A stretch of DNA of 64,000 bases from Aliidiomarina sp. Lineage in GTDB: Bacteria > Pseudomonadota > Gammaproteobacteria > Enterobacterales > Alteromonadaceae. Below, in pieces: positions 17,264 to 29,375 of the stretch (its first letter is position 1; each line of letters starts with the position of its first letter). The notes below the pieces were generated by a model. The model was given only the letters and a program-made list of their open reading frames with translations, had not been told where the DNA came from and did no database searches. The position numbers and the translations under genes are program-made. Location of the stretch: positions 124,001 through 188,000 of the forward strand of contig NZ_JAIUMR010000001.1 of NCBI RefSeq assembly GCF_022565475.1, read 5' to 3'.

Positions 17264-18423
17264 TGAACGCATCGTTTCGCGCTCACTCTCAACCTCGTCG
17301 CCACGTATTGGCAACAACTAAATTCGTCTTGAGCATCGGTGCACTTGCAGTTTTAAGCGCCTGCAGCGGTGATGCTGGGAATGGCCAAGGAAATGGACAA
17401 CAAGGCATGCCGCCTTCGCCAGTGACCATCGCTGAAGTGCAAACAGAGTCTGCCGTCCATACGGTCCAGTACCCTGCGCGCGTGCGCGGTGCCCGAGAAG
17501 TCGAAGTGCGAGCTCAAGTGAGTGGTATTTTGCAACAACGTAATTTCCAAGAAGGTCACGCTGTGCAGCAAGGTGAGACGTTGTTCCAAATCGACCCTGA
17601 GCCTTATCAGCTAGCGGTGAATTCAGCACAAGCTGAACTTGCCGATGCAACCGCAATGCACCAGCAAGCTGAGCGTGAATGGCAACGTGTATCGGGCTTA
17701 TACGAAAGCAATGCCGCGAGTGAGCGTGAGTTTGACCAAGCTCGCTCAGCGATCGAAGCAGCAAAAGCACGTTTAGCTCGTGCTGAATCCGGCCTTGCTG
17801 ACGCCCGCCGGAACTTACGTTACACCCGTGTTGAAGCCCCAATCAATGGTCTTGCTGGCGTCGAGTCGGTCACCGAGGGGAATCTAATCAGCGCTGGCGC
17901 GTATTTAACCCACATCGTCCAAACCGATACGCTGCACTTGCACTTTGCGATTCCAGAAAACGACGCACAACTGTACCGAGCCCGCTTACAACAAAGCGAG
18001 AGCCAAGACAACTATGCTGAGGTTTATAATAGCCAAGGCCAGAGCTACGGCATTCGAGCTCAAATTAACTACACTGCGCCGAGTATCGATGCGCAGACTG
18101 GCCGGATTGTCATGCGTGCCGAAGTCGATAATCGCGAAAAGATTCTGCTCCCTGGACAATTTGTTCGCGTCGAGCTGGCATTGCAAACCTTCGATAACAT
18201 CGTCCTCATTGACCCGACGACAGTCAGCCAAGGCCAAGATGGGCCACAAGTGTACGTCGTCAATGGTACTGAGCAAGCACAAGCACGACCTGTGACTCTA
18301 GGCCCAAAAGTGAACGGCAAACAAGTTATTCTGAACGGCTTATCTGCGGGCGATAAATTAATCGTCAATGGTCATGTTGCAGTTCGTGACGGCGCGCCGG
18401 TCATGATTACCAACGGTCAATAA
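17263..18423 (+). CDS. RND efflux periplasmic adaptor (AcrA/MexA family)
   Basis: A 386-residue membrane-fusion lipoprotein linking the inner-membrane pump to the outer-membrane channel. Lipobox LSAC puts lipidated Cys at residue 34. The order is: barrel-sandwich (lipoyl) half EVRAQVSGILQQRNFQEGHAV near 83-105, alpha-helical hairpin about 115-185 (with QAERE, SEREFDQARSA), second lipoyl half YTRVEAPINGLAG, then beta-barrel and membrane-proximal domains ending VNGHVAVRDGAPV. Length is typical. It follows the TetR gene with overlapping stop/start and precedes the pump gene by 18 bases. Confidence 0.95.
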   Translation: MNASFRAHSQPRRHVLATTKFVLSIGALAVLSACSGDAGNGQGNGQQGMPPSPVTIAEVQTESAVHTVQYPARVRGAREVEVRAQVSGILQQRNFQEGHAVQQGETLFQIDPEPYQLAVNSAQAELADATAMHQQAEREWQRVSGLYESNAASEREFDQARSAIEAAKARLARAESGLADARRNLRYTRVEAPINGLAGVESVTEGNLISAGAYLTHIVQTDTLHLHFAIPENDAQLYRARLQQSESQDNYAEVYNSQGQSYGIRAQINYTAPSIDAQTGRIVMRAEVDNREKILLPGQFVRVELALQTFDNIVLIDPTTVSQGQDGPQVYVVNGTEQAQARPVTLGPKVNGKQVILNGLSAGDKLIVNGHVAVRDGAPVMITNGQ

Positions 18424-18441
18424 GCGAGTAAAGGAAAATTT

Positions 18442-21400
18442 ATGTTACGTTTTTTTATTGATCGTCCTCTGTTTGCATCGGTCATCTCGATTATTATTGT
18501 GATTGCTGGGATTGTTTCAATTCGAGCCCTACCCGTCGAACAGTACCCGAACGTTGTGCCGCCACAAGTGGTGATTAGTACAATTTATCCGGGCGCCAGT
18601 GCGGACGTACTCGCTAGCTCGGTTGCTGCGCCGCTGGAGCAAGAAATTAACGGGGTCGACGACATGTTATACATGGAGACGACCACTACAGACTCCGGGA
18701 TGCTGCAAATTACCATTTCCTTTGCCATGGGTTCAGATCCGGATCAGAACACCATCAACGTCAATAACCGTGTGCAAGCAGCCTCGGCACGATTGCCACA
18801 AACCGTTCGCGATCTTGGTGTTCGCGTGGAGTCACGCTCAACCAATATTCTCATGGTCGCCACCCTATTTTCTAACGACGGCAGCATGAGTACATTGGAT
18901 ATTAGTAACTACACTTTGCTCAATATCCTCGACGAATTAGTTCGTGTTGAAGGCGTGGGTGACGCATCCTTATTTGGCGCGCAAGACTACTCGATGCGGA
19001 TTTGGACTGACCCAACCAAGCTTGCGGAGTATGGCTTAATTCCTGCGGACGTCAGCAACGCCATTCGTGACCAAAGCGCCCAATATGCTGCTGGCCGCTT
19101 CGGTGCCGACCCTGCTCCTAAGGGGAACGCCTTTACCTTTGCCGCAACGACGAATACACAGCTAAGCACTCCTGACGAGTTTGCCGAGGTTATTATTCGT
19201 TCCGACGAAAATGGCAACAGTATTCGCGTTGGCGATGTTGCTCGTATTGAACTAGGCGCGCAAACCTACGGTTTCTCAGCTATTTATAACAACCAAGACG
19301 CCGTGCCGTTTGGGGTCTTCCTACAGCCAGGCGCAAACGCGTTACAAACGGCTGAAAACGTTCATGCCAAACTGCAAGAACTAGCTGAACAGTTCCCCGC
19401 AGGCCTGTCATACTACGTGCCCTACGACACCACAGAGTTTATTCAGATCTCCGTGAATGAAGTAATCGTAACCTTATTAATTGCGGTCGTGTTGGTCGTA
19501 CTTGTCACCTTCTTATTCTTGCAACATATTCGTGCCACATTAATTCCCGTAGCAGCAATTCCAGTGTCGTTGATTGGTACCTTTGCGGGTATGCAGGCAT
19601 TTGGCTTCTCAATTAACATGCTGACCCTTTTTGGCTTAGTTCTTGCCATCGGTATTGTGGTCGACAATGCAATTATCGTCATGGAAAACGTCGAGCGCCT
19701 CATCTCCGAAAAAGGCATGAAAGCGAAAGAGGCCTCGATTGAAACCATGAAACAGGTTTCCGGCGCGGTTGTTTCATCGACCTTGGTTCTGGTTGCAGTT
19801 TTTGCCCCTGTCGCATTTTTAGGCGGGTTAAGCGGCGAGCTCTACCAGCAATTCGCTGTGACCATTGCCGTTTCCGTTGTTGTTTCCGGTGTGGTTGCCT
19901 TAACCCTAACACCGGCAATGTGTGCCCTCCTACTCGATAAACAAAGTCACCATGTATCGAAGCCATTCGCACTCTTCAATGCCGGTTTCGACAAAGTGAC
20001 GAATGGTTTTGTGAATACCGTCGCGTTCTTTATCCGTCGTTCTGTATTTGGCGTTATTTTATTCCTCGCCTTTGTCGTTGGTACAGGTGTCCTCATGAGT
20101 CGCATGCCGACTAGCCTAGTTCCAGGCGAAGACCAAGGTGTGGCTTTAGCGGTAGCCCAGTTGCCCGCTACGGCATCACTTGAACGTGCTGAGGAGTTCC
20201 GCAATGAGTTATCACGGCAAATTCGAGAACTCGACACCGTACAAGATTTCACCACCTTTGCCGGTTTCGACATTATTGCCAGTGCGCTGCGCACCAACGC
20301 GCTCGCTGGATTTATTAACTTAACCGACTGGAGTGAACGAACCGCTCCCGGTACTAGCGCCCAAGAAATCGCCCAGCAAGTTATGGGCATGGGTTTTGGC
20401 ATGCAAGAAGCGAACGTCTTCGTGTTTGTACCGCCGCCAATTCAAGGTTTGTCATTGACTGGTGGTGTCGAAGGCTATCTGCAATTACGTGGTGACTCAG
20501 ACCCAATTCGTCTCAATAATATCGCTCAGCGCGCAGTCGCTGCGGCCAATGAGCGCCCCGAACTGATGGGTGTACGGAGTACTTTAGAGACCAATATTCC
20601 CCGTTACATGATTCACGTTGACCGCGAAAAAGCGCAAGCCATGGGTGTGCCTTTGAACAGCTTGTTCAGTACCATGCAAGCGACGTTTGGCTCTACCTAT
20701 GTGAATGACTTCACCTTCCAAGGCCGCTTATGGCAGGTTAATTTGCAAGCGGAAGGCGAATATCGTCTGTCGCCAGAAAACTTGCGTGATGTGTTTGTGC
20801 GGGCAAATTCGGGCGCCATGATACCAGTCAGCAGTTTAGTCACCGCTGAACGGGTTGCTGGTGCCGATATTCTTAACCGCTTCAACCTTTATGCGTCAGC
20901 GAAAATCATGGCCGATCCGGCACCCGGTTACACTACCGGCCAAGCGAAAGACGCCCTTGATGCGGTGATTAATGAGCTACGCTCGGAAGAGAATATTCAA
21001 ATGGGCTGGGTCGGCGAGGCTTATCAGCTGGAGGCTGCTTCGGGTGCTGCATCAGCGGCATTCGGCCTGGGCTTACTGATGGTTATTCTGATCCTAATTG
21101 CACAATATGAGCGTCTCACTTTGCCATTTGCAGTCGCCACCGCAGTACCATTCGCAGTTTTTGGCGCGGCGCTATCATCGATGCTACGCGGGTTCCCAAA
21201 TGACGTTTACTTCCAAGTCGGCTTGTTGGTATTGATTGGTCTGGCCGCTAAAAACGCAATTTTGATTGTTGAGTTCGCGGCACAAAACCGTAAAGAAGGG
21301 ATGAGCTCAGCCGACGCGGCAATCACTGCTGCACGGCAACGCTTCCGCGCAATTATTATGACTGCGGCAACCTTCATTGTCGGCAGCTTCCCGCTGGTGA

Positions 21401-21588
21401 TTGCCTCTGGCGCTGGTGCGGTTAGTCGCCAAGAAATCGGCACGGTTGTGGTCGGTGGTATGTTAGCGGCGAGTAGCTTAGCGCTGATTTTCGTGCCGCT
21501 CGCGTACAAACTCTTAGACGATCTGAGTACGTGGCGTAAAACACGCAAGCAGCCGCAAGACCACAACACCACTGCCCACAGCAGCTAA
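18442..21588 (+). CDS. RND multidrug efflux permease (AcrB/MexB, HAE1-like)
   Basis: A 1048-residue inner-membrane proton/drug antiporter with twelve helices and two large periplasmic loops. It starts [12 protein letters not shown] and contains [10 protein letters not shown] and [14 protein letters not shown] in the first porter domain. The TM4 relay reads IVVDNAI (Asp408-Asn409), where AcrB and MexB have Asp-Asp; the TM10 lysine is kept in [12 protein letters not shown]. It forms a trimer with the adjacent adaptor and outer-membrane channel and exports drugs, dyes or toxic metabolites. Substrates are not predictable. The gene lies between adaptor and channel genes in a tight operon. Confidence 0.94.
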   Translation: MLRFFIDRPLFASVISIIIVIAGIVSIRALPVEQYPNVVPPQVVISTIYPGASADVLASSVAAPLEQEINGVDDMLYMETTTTDSGMLQITISFAMGSDPDQNTINVNNRVQAASARLPQTVRDLGVRVESRSTNILMVATLFSNDGSMSTLDISNYTLLNILDELVRVEGVGDASLFGAQDYSMRIWTDPTKLAEYGLIPADVSNAIRDQSAQYAAGRFGADPAPKGNAFTFAATTNTQLSTPDEFAEVIIRSDENGNSIRVGDVARIELGAQTYGFSAIYNNQDAVPFGVFLQPGANALQTAENVHAKLQELAEQFPAGLSYYVPYDTTEFIQISVNEVIVTLLIAVVLVVLVTFLFLQHIRATLIPVAAIPVSLIGTFAGMQAFGFSINMLTLFGLVLAIGIVVDNAIIVMENVERLISEKGMKAKEASIETMKQVSGAVVSSTLVLVAVFAPVAFLGGLSGELYQQFAVTIAVSVVVSGVVALTLTPAMCALLLDKQSHHVSKPFALFNAGFDKVTNGFVNTVAFFIRRSVFGVILFLAFVVGTGVLMSRMPTSLVPGEDQGVALAVAQLPATASLERAEEFRNELSRQIRELDTVQDFTTFAGFDIIASALRTNALAGFINLTDWSERTAPGTSAQEIAQQVMGMGFGMQEANVFVFVPPPIQGLSLTGGVEGYLQLRGDSDPIRLNNIAQRAVAAANERPELMGVRSTLETNIPRYMIHVDREKAQAMGVPLNSLFSTMQATFGSTYVNDFTFQGRLWQVNLQAEGEYRLSPENLRDVFVRANSGAMIPVSSLVTAERVAGADILNRFNLYASAKIMADPAPGYTTGQAKDALDAVINELRSEENIQMGWVGEAYQLEAASGAASAAFGLGLLMVILILIAQYERLTLPFAVATAVPFAVFGAALSSMLRGFPNDVYFQVGLLVLIGLAAKNAILIVEFAAQNRKEGMSSADAAITAARQRFRAIIMTAATFIVGSFPLVIASGAGAVSRQEIGTVVVGGMLAASSLALIFVPLAYKLLDDLSTWRKTRKQPQDHNTTAHSS

Positions 21589-21603
21589 CGAAAGGACCGT
21601 AAC

Positions 21604-23040
21604 ATGAACAAGCATTTTTCAAAATTAGCGCTCGTGTCCTTCGGTGTCGCCACCACTCTATTTTTGAGTGGTTGCACCATGGGTCCAGACTATGAAGTAC
21701 GGGAGACCGAACTACCACAAGAATGGTTCGCCGACATGCCCTCGACCGCAGAGCTCAGCAGTGACTGGCAAAAATGGTGGCAACAGTACCAAGATCCAAA
21801 CTTGGATGCACTTGTCGAGCGCGCGCTCAGCGACAGCCTCGGTTTACAAGCACAGCTTGCTCGAATAGAGCAAGCTCGCGCCGAACTCGGCTTTGCCCAA
21901 GCCAATCGCTGGCCACTGCTCAGCGCGCAAGCATCCGCTGCGCGCGAGCAGCAGCCAGAAACACTGATGCCTACCGCTCTCGGCGGCGGCAGCCCGCGTA
22001 ATCAGTTTAGTGTAGCTGGGGTGTTGTCCTATGAGGTCGATTTGTGGGGGCGTTTGTCACGCCAACGCGAAGCAGCCAGTGCGCTATTAGCGCAATCAGC
22101 CTATGGCGCAGAAGCGGTCACACTGAACTTAATTAGTGATGTGATCACCGGCTACTTCAATCTGCTCGCGATTGAACAGCAATACGCAGCGCTAACAGCT
22201 AACATCGACTCTCTTGAGCAAACGTTGGCACTTGAGCAATTGCGCTATGACAGTGGTTCGAGCAACGTTTTGAACTTACGTCGAGCCGAAGCAGCCGTGG
22301 CTGCCGCAAAAGCGAGCTTGCCTGATTTGCGCGAAGCCCAGCAGGTCACCCGCAGTGCCTTAGCAATTTTAGTCGGTGCCAGTCCCGATGAACTTGCCCG
22401 TGGTATTGCTTTCGAGCAAAGTAAACTGACCGATTTGCGCGCGCCGCAACAATTGCCGGCTTACACGCCGTCAGAGTTATTGCAACGTCGACCCGATGTG
22501 CGCGCCGCCGAAGCAAGCTTAATTGCAGCCAATGCTCAAATTGGGGGCGCGCAAGCGGCTCGGTTCCCAAGCCTAAATCTGAGTGCATTGGGCGGCAGCG
22601 CTGCCACCGATACGAGTGACTTATTCAGCTCGGCCAGCCAAACTTGGAGTGTTGGTGCTGACCTCGCTGCGCCACTCTTTGATTTTGGTCGCTTAGCGCG
22701 ACGCGTCGAGTCTGCCACAGCCATGCGTGAACAAGCGGACATTGCCTATCAGCAAGCCATTCTGGCGGCCGTACGCGATGCCAGTGACGCCATTGCCTTG
22801 TTAAACATTGCCGAAGAGCGCAGTAGCGCTGTGCAAGCACAATATGACGCAATTGCCGATACGTATCGCCTCGCTGAAATGCAATATGATCGCGGTGCGA
22901 TTGGTTTTTATGAGCTATTGGCAAGCCAACGCGAGCTGATCAATGCTGAACTTGCTTTGACGAATGCTAAGCGTGATCATTTCACCGCCTACACGAATGT
23001 GTTCAAAGCATTCGGCGGTGGCTGGCAAATCAACGAATGA
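21604..23040 (+). CDS. Outer-membrane efflux channel (OprM/NodT family)
   Basis: A 478-residue lipoprotein of the TolC-like outer membrane factor family. Lipobox FLSGC places lipidated Cys at residue 24, followed by the typical MGPDY. Two internal repeats of long helices are visible, with family signatures LLAIEQQY, LQRRPDVRAAEASLIAANAQIG and FPSLNLSALGG. The C-terminal repeat ends in RGAIGFYELLASQRELI. It completes the tripartite pump; 15 bases separate it from the permease gene. The RND operon stops here; the next gene is on the other strand and only 26 bases away, with no clear terminator hairpin seen in the gap. Confidence 0.95.
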   Translation: MNKHFSKLALVSFGVATTLFLSGCTMGPDYEVRETELPQEWFADMPSTAELSSDWQKWWQQYQDPNLDALVERALSDSLGLQAQLARIEQARAELGFAQANRWPLLSAQASAAREQQPETLMPTALGGGSPRNQFSVAGVLSYEVDLWGRLSRQREAASALLAQSAYGAEAVTLNLISDVITGYFNLLAIEQQYAALTANIDSLEQTLALEQLRYDSGSSNVLNLRRAEAAVAAAKASLPDLREAQQVTRSALAILVGASPDELARGIAFEQSKLTDLRAPQQLPAYTPSELLQRRPDVRAAEASLIAANAQIGGAQAARFPSLNLSALGGSAATDTSDLFSSASQTWSVGADLAAPLFDFGRLARRVESATAMREQADIAYQQAILAAVRDASDAIALLNIAEERSSAVQAQYDAIADTYRLAEMQYDRGAIGFYELLASQRELINAELALTNAKRDHFTAYTNVFKAFGGGWQINE

Positions 23041-23066
23041 CCCAATGGGGCGTTCTAATGAGCGCC

Positions 23067-24245
23067 CTATTCCTCAATGCCATACCAAACTCGAACCTTG
23101 TCAATGCCATCGACATCTGCAAATTGCGTGCGATAAAACTGCGCCAAGGTTCGTAACTGGCGATCATCCCGTTGCAGTTTGTCCTGTGTTTCATTTGCAC
23201 TCATCGGCACATCGAGTTTGACATCAATCACAACACCATTCGGAAAATAATGCAGGTTAAGCTGTGCACCACTGACTAAATCTTTTAGGTTCGCGGGTAA
23301 ACGCGCATGAAACTGGCCAAATAATCGCTCAATCTCATGACGCTTAGGAAGGCTCAACTCCGCTCGTGGACTGGCATGATCGTTGCGCGTATCAATGTGG
23401 TAGATCACATAGGTCACTTCAGTAAACGTCGTCAACAAGCGTTCAACGACTCGCTCACCAATAAAGTGCCCTTCCGTGACCGTTAACTCAGGACCAACTT
23501 GGATATGGAGCTCCAACAAGATATTGCCGCCACTCAAGCGGCTCTTGGCACTATGAACATCGAGGACACCGTCAACTTCCCGCGCGGCGGCTTTTATTTT
23601 CTCAAGTTGTTCAGTGGGGACCGCAGTGTCGACCAGCTCTTTCGCATTCGTCAGGAGCATATCGAGAGCAATTTTGCCGATTAATAACGCAACTAAGACC
23701 GCGGCTAAAGCATCGAGCCACCAAACTCCAGCGATAGCACCCGCAATCGCGATGAGTACCACAATAGACGACAGGCTGTCGGTGCGATGATGCCATGCAT
23801 TTGCGATCAAGAGCTGCGAATTCGCTTTTTTGCCCGCGCGTAGGGTAAGCCAATACAGTCCTTCGTTGGCAATGATCGACACCGCTGCGACGATTAACGT
23901 CCACCGACTCGGCGCGTTAAGCGGCTCCCCTGCCAGCAGCACTTGCATGCTATCCCACGCCATCAGTACCGCAACCACAGCGAGTACGACCGCGAGTGCA
24001 ATTGTCGCTAAGGTTTCAATGCGTTTATGTCCCCACGGATGCGACGCATCCGGTGCACGATGCGCGACACCGAACACCCAGTAAACTAACACATCGGTAA
24101 CGAGGTCGGAGAATGAGTGCAATCCATCCGCAACTAATGCAGCCGAGCCGCCAAACCATCCCACGAACATTTTCATAGCACTGAGGACGGCGTTGACCAT
24201 CGCCCCAATCAGGGTGACCCGTTTACCTTCTTTTACACCTTCCAT
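23067..24245 (-). CDS. Cation diffusion facilitator (FieF-like) with C-terminal extension
   Basis: A 392-residue inner-membrane metal/proton antiporter, predicted to export zinc, iron or another divalent ion. Six helices occupy about residues 10-210. The metal site is seen as DGLHSFSD (Asp40, His43, Asp47) in helix 2 and HHRTD in helix 5. A cytoplasmic domain with VDGVLDVHSAKSRLSGG follows at about 225-290. Usual members are near 300 residues; this one carries about 90 extra residues ending in KVRVWYGIEE, which look like a second, degenerate copy of the cytoplasmic fold. The gene converges on the efflux operon and is divergent from icd. The metal specificity is not certain. Confidence 0.9.
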   Translation of the reverse strand: MEGVKEGKRVTLIGAMVNAVLSAMKMFVGWFGGSAALVADGLHSFSDLVTDVLVYWVFGVAHRAPDASHPWGHKRIETLATIALAVVLAVVAVLMAWDSMQVLLAGEPLNAPSRWTLIVAAVSIIANEGLYWLTLRAGKKANSQLLIANAWHHRTDSLSSIVVLIAIAGAIAGVWWLDALAAVLVALLIGKIALDMLLTNAKELVDTAVPTEQLEKIKAAAREVDGVLDVHSAKSRLSGGNILLELHIQVGPELTVTEGHFIGERVVERLLTTFTEVTYVIYHIDTRNDHASPRAELSLPKRHEIERLFGQFHARLPANLKDLVSGAQLNLHYFPNGVVIDVKLDVPMSANETQDKLQRDDRQLRTLAQFYRTQFADVDGIDKVRVWYGIEE

Positions 24246-24346
24246 CGCCTGAAAACCCTTGTAAGATTGAATAAAAGCACGTTCAGTGACATACTATCGC
24301 GCGAACTTTTCCAGCACATTGCAGCACATTTGCAACGGTGATCTAA

Positions 24347-26587
<2,241 letters not shown>

Positions 26588-26627
26588 GTGTCGGTTTAGC
26601 GGTCAATAGATCGTTACAAACAACCTC

Positions 26628-26658
26628 AAAGCCCAATGTTGCAACATTGGGCTTTTTT
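26628..26658 (+). terminator. Rho-independent terminator of icd
   Basis: A 13-base perfect stem AAAGCCCAATGTT/AACATTGGGCTTT with GC in the loop is followed by TTTT, about 40 bases after the icd stop. Confidence 0.92.
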
Positions 26659-26676
26659 AATGGCTACTGTCCTCGC

Positions 26677-26726
26677 CTAAAGTCGAATAGTATTCCCGGA
26701 GAATCCGACTAAAGTATGCCTATAAC
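26677..26726 (+). promoter_or_regulatory. Direct-repeat activator-like region before prpE
   Basis: CTAAAGT occurs twice on the plus strand at 26677-26683 and 26709-26715, 32 bases apart (about three helical turns). The inner flanks GTCG and CGAC are mirror-related. A possible -10 TATAAC lies at 26721-26726 with no good -35, so activator dependence is plausible. No protein can be named as the binder. Confidence 0.35.
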
Positions 26727-26755
26727 AACGAAAATAGGCGACAACGAGGACGATT

Positions 26756-28666
26756 ATGAGTTACCAACTGCAGCATCAAGAGTCGATTGGGAATCCTGAG
26801 CAGTACTGGCGTCGGCAAGCCAGTAAGCTCGCTTGGTATCAACAGCCAAGTCAGATTCTCACTTACACCGATAGTGACGACCTAGCAAGCTATCAATGGT
26901 TTGCTGATGGCGAGCTGAATTTGAGCTACCTGACCCTTGATTACCATATTGAGCACGGTCGCGGTGATCAAGTCGCCATTTATTACGACTCACCGGTAAC
27001 TGGAACACAAACTGCTTATACCTATACGCAGCTGCGTGATGAAGTCGCTCGTTTTGCCGGTGTATTGCAGAAACACGGCGTCAGCAAAGGTGATCGCGTG
27101 GTCATTTATATGCCGATGATTCCCCAAGCCGCAATTGCTATGCTGGCAGTGGCGCGTTTAGGCGCAATTCATTCGGTGGTGTTTGGTGGCTTTGCCGCTC
27201 ATGAACTGGCAGTGCGCATTGACGACGCGCAGCCGAAAGTCGTGGTCTCTGCGTCGCACGGTATTGAGCCTCATCGCTTGGTGCCGTATAAACCCCTGCT
27301 CGACAAAGCCATTGAAAAAGCCGAATTCAAACCACAAGCGAGTATTATTTATCAGCGGCAACACGTGCCGGCTGACAAGCAAGTAACACTTGAACTGCAA
27401 GCAGGCTTTGATTTTGATTGGCAAACCGAAATGCGCTCAGCGCAGCCGGTCGCACCGGTCGCGGTTAAGAGCACCGATCCGCTGTACATTTTATATACAT
27501 CTGGCACCACAGGTAAGCCAAAGGGCGTCGTCCGCGATAGCGGTGGTTATGCAACCGCCCTACACTTCAGTATGCAAGCTGTCTATAACTTAAAGCCTGG
27601 TGATACCATGTTTACCGCATCCGACGTCGGTTGGGTTGTGGGTCATAGTTATATCGTCTACGGCCCACTGCTGCTCGGATGTAGTACCGTTCTATACGAA
27701 GGAAAACCGGTATTTACGCCGGACGCTGGCGCGTTTTGGCGCATTGCCGAACAATACCAAGCCAAGGTGATTTTTGCCGCACCCACCGCATTCCGAGCAA
27801 TCCGCAAAGAAGATCCGAATGGTGAGTTTCTCAAGCACTATGACTTGAGCAGTGTCGAGACTATATTCATGGCGGGCGAACGTCTTGATCCTGCTACCTA
27901 TGAATGGGCGCAGGCTGTCAGTGGCAAGCCGGTCGTCGATCACTGGTGGCAAACTGAAAGCGGCTGGCCGATCTGTGCTAACCCGACTGGAATTGAAGCA
28001 CTAACGACAAAAGTCGGCTCGTCCTCTGTGCCGGTGCCGGGCTATCAAGTGCAGGTACTTGATGACCTAGGCGAGCCCGTATTGGCAAACCAACAAGGTA
28101 ATATTGTCATTCAGCTGCCCTTACCTCCCGGCTGCCTGGCCGGCATCTGGCAAAGCTCAGAGCGCTTTCGTAGCAGTTATTTACAGCAATTCCCTGGCTA
28201 TTACAGTAGTGGCGATGGCGGTTATATTGACGAAGATGGCTACGTGTTCATTATGGGGCGCACGGATGACGTGATCAATGTCGCTGGCCATCGCTTGTCG
28301 ACGGGCGAAATGGAAGAGGTCGTTGCCAGCCACCCTGCCGTTGCTGAATGTTGCGTCATTGGCGCGCAAGATAGCTTGAAAGGTCAGCAGCCACTTGGGC
28401 TGGTCATCATGAAAAATGGCGTGGAACTCAGTGCAGAGCAACTTGAAAAGGAGCTGGTCGCTGTCGTGCGCGAAGAAATCGGTGCGTTGGCATGTTTTAA
28501 AACGGTCGTGGTTGTTAAACGTTTACCCAAAACCCGTTCTGGAAAGATACTACGTAAAATAGTTCGGCAAATTGCAGACGACCAACCCTACCAAACGCCG
28601 TCGACGATCGATGATCCAGACAGCCTCAACGAAATCGCGGAAGCACTAGCGAAGCGCTCGAAGTAA
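26756..28666 (+). CDS. prpE: Propionyl-CoA synthetase-like AMP-forming acyl-CoA ligase
   Basis: A 636-residue ligase of the acetyl/propionyl-CoA synthetase group, converting a short-chain acid with ATP and CoA to acyl-CoA and AMP. The P-loop-like YTSGTTGKPKGVVRD lies near residues 247-261. DVGWVVGHSYIVY, WWQTESGWP and GRTDDVINVAGHR follow. The acetylation-site lysine is in RSGKILRK near residue 602. The C-terminus TIDDPDSLNEI matches E. coli PrpE more than Acs. No other propionate genes (prpBCD) are nearby, so it is an orphan and its preferred acid could be propionate or acetate. The ATG start follows an AACGAGGACG ribosome site. Confidence 0.87.
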   Translation: MSYQLQHQESIGNPEQYWRRQASKLAWYQQPSQILTYTDSDDLASYQWFADGELNLSYLTLDYHIEHGRGDQVAIYYDSPVTGTQTAYTYTQLRDEVARFAGVLQKHGVSKGDRVVIYMPMIPQAAIAMLAVARLGAIHSVVFGGFAAHELAVRIDDAQPKVVVSASHGIEPHRLVPYKPLLDKAIEKAEFKPQASIIYQRQHVPADKQVTLELQAGFDFDWQTEMRSAQPVAPVAVKSTDPLYILYTSGTTGKPKGVVRDSGGYATALHFSMQAVYNLKPGDTMFTASDVGWVVGHSYIVYGPLLLGCSTVLYEGKPVFTPDAGAFWRIAEQYQAKVIFAAPTAFRAIRKEDPNGEFLKHYDLSSVETIFMAGERLDPATYEWAQAVSGKPVVDHWWQTESGWPICANPTGIEALTTKVGSSSVPVPGYQVQVLDDLGEPVLANQQGNIVIQLPLPPGCLAGIWQSSERFRSSYLQQFPGYYSSGDGGYIDEDGYVFIMGRTDDVINVAGHRLSTGEMEEVVASHPAVAECCVIGAQDSLKGQQPLGLVIMKNGVELSAEQLEKELVAVVREEIGALACFKTVVVVKRLPKTRSGKILRKIVRQIADDQPYQTPSTIDDPDSLNEIAEALAKRSK

Positions 28667-28754
28667 TCCTTGGGCAGTTGGGTTTAATATCTAGCTGCTT
28701 TGCTGTCCTGCATAACGCTCGCAGCAAATCGACTGATTAAATTTAGCCATTAAA

Positions 28755-28784
28755 AAAAGGCAACTTTATAAAAAGTTGCCTTTT
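28755..28784. terminator. Bidirectional rho-independent terminator
   Basis: A 13-base stem AAAAGGCAACTTT/AAAGTTGCCTTTT, with A runs on one side and T runs on the other, serves the convergent prpE and cold-shock genes. Confidence 0.92.
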
Positions 28785-28856
28785 CCGAATCACTGTAGCA
28801 GAGCTACGTAGTTAAAATGTTTATCAGCGCTGCTTCTCAGCTGGCTGCATAAGCAC

Positions 28857-29066
28857 TTATAAAGCTACGATGTTCTCAGCTTGAGGACCTTTTTGGCCCT
28901 GGGTAACAGTGAAAGAAACTTTTTGGCCTTCAGCTAAGGTTTTGAAACCGTTGCCTTGAATAGCACTGAAGTGAGCGAATACATCTGGACCGCCTTCGCG
29001 CTCGATGAAACCAAAGCCTTTAGACTCGTTGAACCACTTAACAGTACCAGTAATTGTATTAGACAT
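28857..29066 (-). CDS. CspA-family cold-shock protein
   Basis: A 69-residue single-stranded nucleic-acid binding protein with the cold-shock domain. RNP1-like GFGFIER and RNP2-like VFAHFSAI are visible, with [11 protein letters not shown] at the N-terminus. It acts as an RNA chaperone in the cytoplasm. ATG 29064-29066 was chosen because it gives the standard N-terminus; longer readings add an unrelated leader. The preceding untranslated region is long and structured-looking, as is usual for cold-inducible csp genes, but induction cannot be shown from sequence. Which Csp paralogue this is cannot be decided. Confidence 0.95.
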   Translation of the reverse strand: MSNTITGTVKWFNESKGFGFIEREGGPDVFAHFSAIQGNGFKTLAEGQKVSFTVTQGQKGPQAENIVAL

Positions 29067-29375
29067 AATCTTATCCTGAAATTTTAAAAAATAAATGTGC
29101 GCTTTACTTTTCGGCACCGAAGGGTGCTGATAAAGACCAAACGCGGGGCATGCTGGAAAAATAAACTGAAACTTAAAAACTACAGGACGATGTTGAGCTT
29201 ATGGCTTAATACAACGTGTGGAGCATTAAATTGTACTTTTCGTGCATTGACCAACACTATACAGCAACTGCACAGAAAAGATACCGAAACTTTTGTAATC
29301 CATGAAAAAACTTTGCTTTTTTGGCAACGAATGAACATGATAATGCCACTTCATTGATATAACGAGGAGAACACC
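29067..29375. other. Gene-free divergent region between csp and the S9 peptidase
   Basis: A stretch of 309 bases holds no convincing gene. On the minus strand it should carry the csp promoter and a long leader: TTGGTC with TTTAAT 18 bases away lies near 29223-29252, a weak match. Near 29111-29134 a small hairpin CGGCACC/GGGTGCTG is in the leader. On the plus strand it must hold the S9 peptidase promoter; I see AACGAGGAG as ribosome site but no clear consensus pair. Confidence 0.45.

Noticed and set aside
17318-17842. 174-codon minus-strand open frame inside the RND adaptor gene
   Set aside because: Antisense shadow; His/Arg/Leu-rich composition and no start context.
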